Shown: one piece after another, positions 5,513-11,636 of the stretch
Position numbering within the stretch: the stretch's first letter is position 1
Layout of the letters: each line of letters begins with the position of its first letter
Notes under the pieces: generated by a model
The model's database searches: none
Seen by the model: only the letters and a program-made list of their open reading frames with translations
Told to the model about the DNA's origin: nothing
NCBI GenBank assembly: GCA_937959095.1
Contig: CALGLY010000673.1
Coordinates: forward strand, 1-11,636
Source of the DNA: an uncultured Saprospiraceae bacterium
GTDB taxonomy: Bacteria; Bacteroidota; Bacteroidia; Chitinophagales; Saprospiraceae
Direction: 5' to 3'
DNA: 11,636 bases
Position numbers and translations under genes: made by a program

Positions 5513-7777
5513 TCATCGTATCAGGGTCACTAAGGTCTGGTATTCTTCCCGTTCTCCTCGCGGATTTCGAAAACGTGCTACTGCTACATAGACTCCATTA
5601 GGTGCATGACTACCCGTATTTTGCTTTTGTCCATTCCATGCCAATGTTGGATTATCTGTTCGAAAGACCAATTCACCCCATCTATTCCAGATTGTCATTT
5701 CAAAATCTTCCATACCACGCACTACACCTTTTCCTACAAAACCATCATTTTTGCCATCTGCATTTGGCGTGAAGGCATTCGGCAAGAAATAACGCACTTC
5801 TGGAATCACATCAATATATTGAATTAGGGTATCTAAGCAACCACTTTCATGTTCTACAACCAATTGCACTTTCTGTAGACCCGTATCTATAAAGGTGTGT
5901 GTAGGATTTTCTTCAAAGGTAATGACGCGGTTATTGAACGTCCAAATCCAACGAATAGCTTCTTGAGCCTGCTCGAAAAAGGAAGCCGTAGGATCTATTA
6001 CGGATAGTACATCTGGACTATAGGTGAAATCGGCGATAGGTGAAGGCTCTATAGTAATAATGTTTTCGTAGACGGTGTCAATGGCGCAACCCAAAGGCGA
6101 AACAATGCTCAAGGAAACCGTATAAGTGCCAGCTTCTTCATAGACATTGGTAGGCGTGACGTTAGTAGCCGTATTCCCATCGCCAAATTCCCAAAGGATA
6201 TCATATTCCTCACTAATCGGCCACGATAGATTGTCGAAAAGGATAGTTTGTGGCGCACAGCCCAAAGGCACATCAGGCGAAATGATAATAGTAGGTGGAA
6301 TTGGGAAATAAGGTACAACTTTCGTTCTGCTTGCTTCGCATTCATTCACATCGCGCACTACTAGATTCACATTTCTAAATGCAGGTTCATCATATAAATG
6401 GGTCGGGTTGAAGGTGCTGGAAGTTGTTCCATCATCGAAGTCCCAAGCAATGTTCGTTAGGTTTTCTGCTTCGGTGTAGGAGAGATTGGTAAATGCTACA
6501 GGGCCTGCGATGCAGGTATCGTAGTCAAATTCAAAATCGGCAAAAATAGCGGGATAGACATTGACTCTAATATCTGCCGTGTCACTACAAACGGTATTGG
6601 GGTTCAAAACCAATTTTCCCTCATATAGTCCAACGCCAGGGAAAGTCACGGTAGGTGTACGATCCGAGAAAAACACCTGTTCATTATTGATACCAAAACT
6701 CCATTGGTATTCATCAATAAATTGTATCTGTTCACTATTATTTCCAAATTCGATAGTCGCATTGCCACAAGAATTAATTAAAAATTCGCGTCCACTAATC
6801 ACCGAATCGGCAGGAATAATCGCTTCTACAATTGGTTGACACTCCGTTACATTGAATTGAAAATCACGTTTTATTTCTCCTATCAATGCTCCATCTCGAT
6901 ATTCTTGCACACATACCCCCACCACAAATTGTCCTTGTATGCGTGGTGTACCTGTGATTTCGCCTGTTTGCTGATTGATTCGCACAAATGGATCACCCGC
7001 CATAGGACGACTAGAAGTATAGGGTGGTGATACATAAGTAACTTGTGCAAACACAGGCGGGCAAGGTGGCGTAGGTGTGACCCCTGTACAACTGCTAGGG
7101 TCGCCAGGCGTGGTAGAGCCATCTGTACCACCGCCAAGCAAGGGACTACAAAAAGAATAAACTAAACTATCACCATCCATATCTGTTGCGGAATGATCAA
7201 AATTCAAGGCTTGGTCGGCACAGATAACAATAGGAGGAAATTGCTCAAAAACAGGACTATTGTTGCAAAGTTGCTGTGCTTCGGGTGTGATTTCTACCGT
7301 ATAAGTTGCTCCGGAAGCATCTGGATTTATAATATTGTTAATTGTCACATTCCGGCAGCAGCGTTGATACACGACATGGTAGGACTCATCAGAAAGAGGC
7401 AAATTTAGATTAAAAATATAAAGTCCTTCTTGTACTCTGATATTGGGAGGTACTTGCAAGCAAGGCAAATCAGGTGGAGCAACTTGCGTAATCGTTTCTA
7501 GATTTACTGTCCCGCTTTGAAATAAATCACCTGAATTACAATCTCGTTCATCGCAATTATAAGCTCCAATTTGGGCTGGGTCATCAAAAGGCGCGCAATC
7601 GGTACAACTATCATCTCTATAAATTCGCATTGTGAAGCGATAGTTTCCATCCCCTAGGCACTCATAAGTGATTTCTCCTCCAATAATATGTTTTGCTTCC
7701 AAGGAGAATGTGAAAAGTGGTAAGCAAACTAGTAAAAGTAGTATTCGACGGATCATGCTATCTTGTTTCTTCACCAT
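5513..7777 (-). CDS. Secreted PKD-domain protein with type IX secretion C-terminal domain
   Basis: This 754-residue surface or secreted protein starts with a Sec signal peptide (about residues 1-28: basic n-region with R10/R11, core ILLLLVCLPLFTFSL, cleavage near EAK). The mature N-terminus, HIIGGEITYECLGDGNYRF, is a recurrent opening of large Bacteroidota adhesin-like proteins; the domain to about residue 315 is Cys-rich. Four PKD-like repeats follow at about 335-407, 413-490, 497-577 and 580-658, with motifs such as WDFDDGTTSSTFNPTHLY and WEFGDGNTATNVTPTNVY. The last ~90 residues, from FLPNAFTPNADGKND (664 on) through IWNRWGELVF to NGVYVAV and QTLVTLIR, are a gliding-motility-associated (TIGR04131, type B) T9SS sorting domain. 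Export through the outer membrane by T9SS, then surface display or release, is the expected route; type B cargo often needs a PorP/SprF partner, and one is encoded divergently. The ligand is unknown. M8 is an alternative start. No consensus promoter is visible upstream. Confidence 0.93.
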   Translation of the reverse strand: MVKKQDSMIRRILLLLVCLPLFTFSLEAKHIIGGEITYECLGDGNYRFTMRIYRDDSCTDCAPFDDPAQIGAYNCDERDCNSGDLFQSGTVNLETITQVAPPDLPCLQVPPNIRVQEGLYIFNLNLPLSDESYHVVYQRCCRNVTINNIINPDASGATYTVEITPEAQQLCNNSPVFEQFPPIVICADQALNFDHSATDMDGDSLVYSFCSPLLGGGTDGSTTPGDPSSCTGVTPTPPCPPVFAQVTYVSPPYTSSRPMAGDPFVRINQQTGEITGTPRIQGQFVVGVCVQEYRDGALIGEIKRDFQFNVTECQPIVEAIIPADSVISGREFLINSCGNATIEFGNNSEQIQFIDEYQWSFGINNEQVFFSDRTPTVTFPGVGLYEGKLVLNPNTVCSDTADIRVNVYPAIFADFEFDYDTCIAGPVAFTNLSYTEAENLTNIAWDFDDGTTSSTFNPTHLYDEPAFRNVNLVVRDVNECEASRTKVVPYFPIPPTIIISPDVPLGCAPQTILFDNLSWPISEEYDILWEFGDGNTATNVTPTNVYEEAGTYTVSLSIVSPLGCAIDTVYENIITIEPSPIADFTYSPDVLSVIDPTASFFEQAQEAIRWIWTFNNRVITFEENPTHTFIDTGLQKVQLVVEHESGCLDTLIQYIDVIPEVRYFLPNAFTPNADGKNDGFVGKGVVRGMEDFEMTIWNRWGELVFRTDNPTLAWNGQKQNTGSHAPNGVYVAVARFRNPRGEREEYQTLVTLIR

Positions 7778-8005
7778 TTTTGAACGTATACGTTAAATCG
7801 ATTTTCTAAAAATCCAAAAAATCCAATAACTAAAAGTCTATATGCACTACAGAACGCTTTGTTGGTGATAATAGTGATAAAATCGACTAAAAAAATACTA
7901 AAAACCGAATAATTAATTTAGAATGTTCGAGAAAATAAATATTTATTTATTACATATATATAATTTACAAGTAAAAATTTGCGTTAAACCTGAAAAATAA
8001 GTTAC

Positions 8006-8095
8006 CTTGAGTTTATTAATTAGTCAAAAAAGGAAAGCCGCAAACTCAAGTTCTCCTACCTAACGCTAAAAGCAAATAAGGAGAAGCTTGTTTTT
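8006..8095 (+). promoter_or_regulatory. Alternative hairpins with a terminator-like 3' part
   Basis: CTTGAGTTT at 8006-8014 is the exact complement of AAACTCAAG at 8042-8050. The CAAG of the latter can instead pair with CTTG at 8087-8090 as part of a second hairpin (TCTCCT at 8052-8057 with AGGAGA at 8079-8084), directly followed by TTTTT. The two folds exclude each other at 8047-8050. It could be the end of a small RNA or chance; no plus-strand gene precedes it. Confidence 0.3.
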
Positions 8096-8418
8096 AAAAG
8101 GTTTTACTTGCTTTTTCCACAAAAATAGTGGAATATTGTTGTAACAAATAGATAGATATACATGTAAAGATTATATCTAATAGTCTGAAAAAAATAACTA
8201 TTTAGGCTTAGAGAATTTTGCTATAACAACTTATAAGACAACTGTGTTAAACACTCTTGCTATTCACCAGTTTTGCATAAGTGTCATCCCACCAAGAATT
8301 TAGATTACAAGGTGAGGGCATTCTGCCTCAAGCCACTTTTTTTTCAAAAAAAGGTTTGCTTGCTTTTCCATGAGAAAGAACACACACACTTTTTAAAGTA
8401 AGAAAATTAAAATTGTAT

Positions 8419-8689
8419 AAAGGAGAATAAATGTCTAAAGTAGACATCTATTAAGCTTGAAATATTTTGATTTTCTAAATATGCAGTACTTAGCACTGTA
8501 TCGCCGTCATCTGCATTAATGTGCAATACAGAATTTATGCTGCTATATAAGATGGTCTGCAATGGCAGACTAGCCTATTGTTATAGGCGAGCTATGAACA
8601 TATTTTACGAAATAACTCGGTTCTACTAAGTATGAGATATTCACCTACTTATCTACAATTTGAGTAATATTAAATCTCATATTTTTTTT
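8419..8689 (+). promoter_or_regulatory. Structured, attenuator-like leader upstream of porP/sprF
   Basis: In order: AAAGGAG at 8419-8425, five nucleotides before an ATG (8431) opening a seven-codon ORF (MSKVDIY, stop at 8452-8454); a perfect palindrome ATGTCTA-aag-TAGACAT at 8431-8447 over that start; CAGT/ACTG at 8484-8487 and 8495-8498; then two adjacent perfect 6-bp stems with 4-nt loops, GTCTGC/GCAGAC (8555-8570) and GCCTAT/ATAGGC (8573-8588). Finally AAGTATGAGAT at 8628-8638 pairs with ATCTCATATTT at 8674-8684 (one G-U), running into an eight-T tract (8682-8689) just before porP. Leader ORF, hairpins and terminator resemble transcription attenuation. The pieces are visible; the function is inference. 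Confidence 0.35.
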
Positions 8690-8723
8690 AAAAGAAGTAG
8701 TCCGATGCTAAAATTGAAGGACA

Positions 8724-9758
8724 TTGAAAAGGATGTACCAATCATTGCTGACTGCGCTACTTTTTGTAGCTACACTGTGCACTACTACATATGCACAAGA
8801 TATCCACTTCTCTCAGATTGGCCGCTCGCCGCTCAATCTTAATCCTGGATTGACAGGAATTTTTGAAGGAGATGTACGCTTTATCGGAAACTATCGAAGC
8901 CAGTGGAATGCTATTCCTGTGAATTATCAGACATTTTCAGGAGCCGTAGATATGAGTTTTTATAATAAGAACTATGACAAACGCTTTTTCTCAGCGGGCT
9001 TGCTCTTCAATCATGATGTAGCAGGTATTTCACGCTTGAGTCTAGCTAGTATCGGCTTATCAGGTTCTTATACGCAGCGCATGGCAAATGCGCACTTCCT
9101 GACCTTAGGTTTGGGAGGGACAATCACCCAGCGCGCTTTTGATAGAAGTGACTTGCAGTTCGATTCTCAATATAATTATGAAACAAGACAACATGACTCA
9201 AAACTAGACAACTTAGAAAATTTTAATGGTACAACGAAACTTTTAGCCGATGTATCTGCTGGCTTAAACTGGCACTATCGTGTACCAAGACGAGATCGCC
9301 GAACTAACTTTGATGCGGGATTCGGCATTTTGCATTTCAACCAACCGAACAAATCGTTCATAGATACAGACTATGAAAAGCTACCTATGCGCTGGAATCT
9401 TTATATGTTCAGCGAATTTCAATTAGGTGGCTCTCGACTGGATTTATTACTAAGTGGTATTTATCAATTGCAAGGTCCACACACCGAGCTAGAGCTAGGT
9501 GCAGGTTTGCAAGTCCATATAGATACAGACCCAGGAGAGGAAGTCGCACTTAACTTTGGAGTAAGTTGGAGAAATGAAGATGCTATTACGCCCTTTGTTG
9601 GTTTGAAGTATCAAGCATGGGATGCACGGGTGAGTTATGATGTAAATACAGGTTTCACACAAGCTACCGAACGACGTGGTGGTGTAGAAGTATCTGTATT
9701 ATATACCTTAGCTACCGTCAAACCAATGGTCACGAAGATTTGCCCAGTCTATCTATAA
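8724..9758 (+). CDS. PorP/SprF family type IX secretion membrane protein
   Basis: The protein, up to 344 residues, belongs to the PorP/SprF family (TIGR03519) of outer-membrane beta-barrel proteins needed for T9SS secretion or surface anchoring of partner cargo. A signal peptide (to about residue 24, ending TYA-Q) precedes the family opening QDIHFSQIGRSPLNLNPGLTG. The body is alternating amphipathic strands, including FIGNYRSQW and AGLLFNHDVAGISR, and it ends with KICPVY, close to the usual K-x-CP-aromatic terminus. Start choice: an in-frame TGA at 8715-8717 limits it to TTG at 8724 or ATG at 8733. The TTG start supplies the basic KR residues expected in a signal peptide; the ATG start is the commoner codon but gives an uncharged n-region. 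The PorE-like gene follows 153 bp later and is probably cotranscribed across a long hairpin. The divergent PKD/CTD protein is the likely cargo partner. Confidence 0.92.
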   Translation: MKRMYQSLLTALLFVATLCTTTYAQDIHFSQIGRSPLNLNPGLTGIFEGDVRFIGNYRSQWNAIPVNYQTFSGAVDMSFYNKNYDKRFFSAGLLFNHDVAGISRLSLASIGLSGSYTQRMANAHFLTLGLGGTITQRAFDRSDLQFDSQYNYETRQHDSKLDNLENFNGTTKLLADVSAGLNWHYRVPRRDRRTNFDAGFGILHFNQPNKSFIDTDYEKLPMRWNLYMFSEFQLGGSRLDLLLSGIYQLQGPHTELELGAGLQVHIDTDPGEEVALNFGVSWRNEDAITPFVGLKYQAWDARVSYDVNTGFTQATERRGGVEVSVLYTLATVKPMVTKICPVYL

Positions 9759-9770
9759 ACTAGAGTTAAT

Positions 9771-9884
9771 AAATAGGGAATGGATAGTCAATGACTTTGC
9801 CAAATTGAAAATTAAAAATCACTAAAAAGTGCTTTTGTGAAATTTTCAATTTAGCAAAGTGATTTGGTTATCCATCCTCTATTT
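9771..9884 (+). repeat. Long imperfect hairpin between porP and the PorE-like gene
   Basis: A 43-nt left arm (9771-9813) matches the reverse complement of 9841-9884 over its length with five transitions, one further mismatch and a one-base indel; the loop is 27 nt. The innermost part, CAAATTGAAAATT against AATTTTCAATTTAG, is almost perfect. It fills nearly all of the gap, so a transcript spanning both genes would carry a roughly 115-nt stem-loop. It may limit expression of the downstream gene or protect the porP mRNA end; it lacks a following U tract. Confidence 0.8.
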
Positions 9885-9911
9885 CTAATTCTTAGCATTT
9901 TATCTACTGAT

Positions 9912-11636
9912 ATGAGGTATATCTTTACTACGCTAACACTAACGTTATTTATTTTCAGTGCAAGTAATGCACAGTATTTTAAAGGCAAAGAGTCCTACAA
10001 CCAACTCGTGAAAAAGGCAGAACTTGCCTATGCTAATGGCGATCAGTTATACGCTTTGGAGTATGCGCGTCGAGCAGCAAAAATAGACACGAGTAGTTTG
10101 GACTTATGGTATATGGTAGGCGAAACAGCGACGAACCTTACCATTATTGATGAAGCAAAAACCGCTTATATGATGGCCGCAGCACATGAAGATCGTGCGC
10201 GCTATCCTATGATTGATTTCCACTTGGGCAATACGCACCGAGTATTTGGCGAATATCAATCTGCCATACAGAGTTATCAGCGATTTTTGCAAGAATATGA
10301 AGGTTCGGATAAAGTAAATACCGATCTTATATCTACAGCAAAACGATATTTACAAGATAGCCAAGTCGCTATGAACATCGAAGGACAATCTAAAGGCAGC
10401 ATCTCCTCCGTGAAACGAGTAGATAGCAAGCTCAATGCGCCTTGTCGTTCCTCCTTCGCCCCCTATTTAGATGGCGGGGAACTCTATTTCACAAGTTTAT
10501 ACTATCCTTCGGAAGTAGATACGACCGATTTGAAAAATGCGAAATTCAATATCTTCAAACAAAAAGTGAATCGCCTTAGTAGCGATTTGACAGAAGTAGG
10601 CGATGAAACAGGAAAAAATGGACATTTTGCATTAAGCTTAGATAAGCAAGAGATGTACTATACGGTTTGCGATTATCAAGCATTAGGTAAATATCGCTGT
10701 GAAATCTACAAAAGCAAAAAAAATAGTAATGGCTCATGGTCGCCAGGCGAACGTTTGCCAGAGGGCATCAACCTAAGCAATTATAATACAACACAACCCG
10801 CTATAGGACAGGATGCAGCAGGCAATGAAATCCTGTTTTTTGCATCCAATCGCCCCGATGCTAGCGGCGCAAAAGATATGGATATTTGGCAAAGCCGCAT
10901 CCAACTACTTGCCGATGGGCGGGTAGAATATCAAGATCCAGAAAATCTGGTAGCTATCAATACCACAGGAAATGATGTGACACCCTTCTATCATCAGAAG
11001 TGCCAAACACTTTATTTTAGTACAGATGGTCGCCCTTCTTTGGGGAATTTGGATATCTACCAAGCGAAGTGGAATGGAAATACATGGGAAAAACCTCGTG
11101 CATTAGATTATCCAGTAAATAGTAGCTTCGATGATAATTATTTCTTCCGTAGCGAAGATGGAACACGTGCCTACTTTGCATCCAATCGAGTAACTTCCGA
11201 TGATTTGGAAATGCAAAACTGCAAAGGCTGTTGCCCCAATATATACGAAGCAAAAATAGATGATATATCTGCTTCCTTAGAAGTGCTCGCTTATTGTGGC
11301 GAACAACAATTGGATGACATCAGCTATACGATAAATACAGGCGAGTTTAGAAATAAGCTTGTTACATATAGTGACCCCATAAGTCTAAAACCAAGTACCG
11401 ATTACGAATTAGAAGTTCAAAAAACAGATTATACCTCTGCTAGTTTTGAGATAAAAATAGCAGCACTTTGTGATTCTGCTGCCTTTCAAGAACGCGTATA
11501 TATTCAGCCTAAAAATAATTTGACACTAGAATTATTTGGACAAAGCAGAACAGGAAAGAGCCGCCTGGATAAGGTAGATCGAGTGCGAATTTTAGGTACG
11601 ACTGATCGCATAGATGAAATAAAGGAAAACGTAACG
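9912..11636 (+). CDS. PorE-like envelope protein: TPR plus PD40 beta-propeller (3' end beyond window)
   Basis: An open frame runs from ATG 9912 to the last base (575 codons, no stop), so the gene is partial. The order of parts resembles PorE of Porphyromonas gingivalis, a T9SS-associated protein that ends in an OmpA-like peptidoglycan-binding domain. There is a signal peptide (1-20, cleavage SNA-Q), then TPR-type helices (about 26-155, for example AYANGDQLYALEYARRAAKI and IQSYQRFLQEYE). A WD40-like PD40 propeller (about 178-450) has repeats such as ELYFTS, EILFFASNRPD, TLYFSTDGRPSLGNLDIYQA and RAYFASNRV. A Cys-rich NCKGCC motif (436-441) closes the propeller. From about 455 a carboxypeptidase-regulatory-like domain begins. 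An OmpA domain would be expected past the edge but is not seen. Many Bacteroidota genomes pair such a gene with porP/sprF. Location would be the periplasm, tethered to the cell wall. No promoter is visible in the gap before it. Confidence 0.88.
   Translation, partial: MRYIFTTLTLTLFIFSASNAQYFKGKESYNQLVKKAELAYANGDQLYALEYARRAAKIDTSSLDLWYMVGETATNLTIIDEAKTAYMMAAAHEDRARYPMIDFHLGNTHRVFGEYQSAIQSYQRFLQEYEGSDKVNTDLISTAKRYLQDSQVAMNIEGQSKGSISSVKRVDSKLNAPCRSSFAPYLDGGELYFTSLYYPSEVDTTDLKNAKFNIFKQKVNRLSSDLTEVGDETGKNGHFALSLDKQEMYYTVCDYQALGKYRCEIYKSKKNSNGSWSPGERLPEGINLSNYNTTQPAIGQDAAGNEILFFASNRPDASGAKDMDIWQSRIQLLADGRVEYQDPENLVAINTTGNDVTPFYHQKCQTLYFSTDGRPSLGNLDIYQAKWNGNTWEKPRALDYPVNSSFDDNYFFRSEDGTRAYFASNRVTSDDLEMQNCKGCCPNIYEAKIDDISASLEVLAYCGEQQLDDISYTINTGEFRNKLVTYSDPISLKPSTDYELEVQKTDYTSASFEIKIAALCDSAAFQERVYIQPKNNLTLELFGQSRTGKSRLDKVDRVRILGTTDRIDEIKENVT

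Larger units (their letters stand above)
7778..8723. other. 946-bp intergenic region between divergent T9SS-related genes
   Basis: No protein gene of ordinary size is seen on either strand. The region holds an orphan terminator-like hairpin near 8047-8095, a perfect stem TTCCAC/GTGGAA at 8115-8133, two diverged copies of an AAAAGGTTT...CTTGCTTTTCCA motif (8095-8119 and 8347-8371), and the structured stretch 8419-8689 listed separately. No perfect TAnnTTTG box was found in the correct orientation for either flanking gene. Confidence 0.6.

Noticed and set aside
5606..7408. Plus-strand and alternative-frame ORFs within the PKD/CTD gene
   Set aside because: The minus-strand 754-residue protein explains this stretch with signal peptide, PKD repeats and sorting domain; the others have no family features.
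8482..8588. Known riboswitch class in the porP leader
   Set aside because: I could not match the hairpins to any conserved core I know (for example cobalamin, SAM, TPP, c-di-GMP), so it is listed only as a structured leader.
8660..8842. 60-codon ORF overlapping the start of porP in another frame
   Set aside because: It overlaps the porP signal-peptide region, crosses the terminator-like hairpin and its T tract, and has no protein-like features beyond chance.
10104..11253. Minus-strand ORFs at 10104-10292 and 11017-11253
   Set aside because: They are antisense to the continuous TPR-PD40 reading frame, which has a signal peptide and family motifs.

Overview
The window looks like chromosomal DNA from a Bacteroidota bacterium, probably in or near the Saprospiria/Chitinophagia/Cytophagia rather than a gut Bacteroides. 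That placement is inference. The evidence is a set of families largely confined to the phylum: a type IX secretion system (T9SS) cargo protein with PKD domains and a gliding-motility-type C-terminal domain, a PorP/SprF outer-membrane protein, a TPR/PD40 protein resembling PorE, the tail of an 'outer membrane beta-barrel' TonB-dependent receptor, and a small DUF3276/PUR-alpha protein. AT-rich spacers, mostly absent Shine-Dalgarno sequences, and -33 TTTG / -7 TAnnTTTG promoters agree with this.

Layout. Positions 1-1000 are mostly non-coding. They hold a strong hairpin terminator (189-223), the last ~80 codons of a TonB-dependent receptor on the minus strand (250-~500), and a long quasi-palindrome (about 501-667) that begins where the receptor homology stops. 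Next come an orphan receiver-HPt phosphorelay protein (1024-1797, +), a convergent ArsR-type regulator with a Cys-rich tail (1841-2155, -), and a PUR-alpha-like nucleic-acid-binding protein (2302-2715, -) with a clear promoter and terminator. Fumarase class II (3295-4677, +) follows a duplicated ~125-bp upstream region in which only the proximal copy keeps an intact promoter. It is followed by a 28-bp perfect hairpin, 27-bp tandem repeats and a small two-TM GRAM/PH-like protein (4804-5289, +).

The right half concerns surface proteins. A 754-residue PKD/CTD secreted protein (5513-7777, -) is divergent, across 950 bp without a protein gene, from porP/sprF (8724-9758, +) and the TPR-PD40 protein (9912 to the window end, +; 3' end missing). 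The likely relationship is T9SS cargo plus a dedicated PorP-like outer-membrane partner and a periplasmic envelope protein.

The most unusual material is between genes. Four long inverted repeats of unrelated sequence lie at gene ends or junctions, and the spacer before porP contains a run of hairpins, a seven-codon ORF with a good ribosome binding site, and a terminator-like hairpin just before the gene, an arrangement resembling attenuation. I see no tRNA, rRNA, CRISPR array, transposase or phage gene. No single clearly new protein system is evident; the intergenic structures are the best candidates for novelty.
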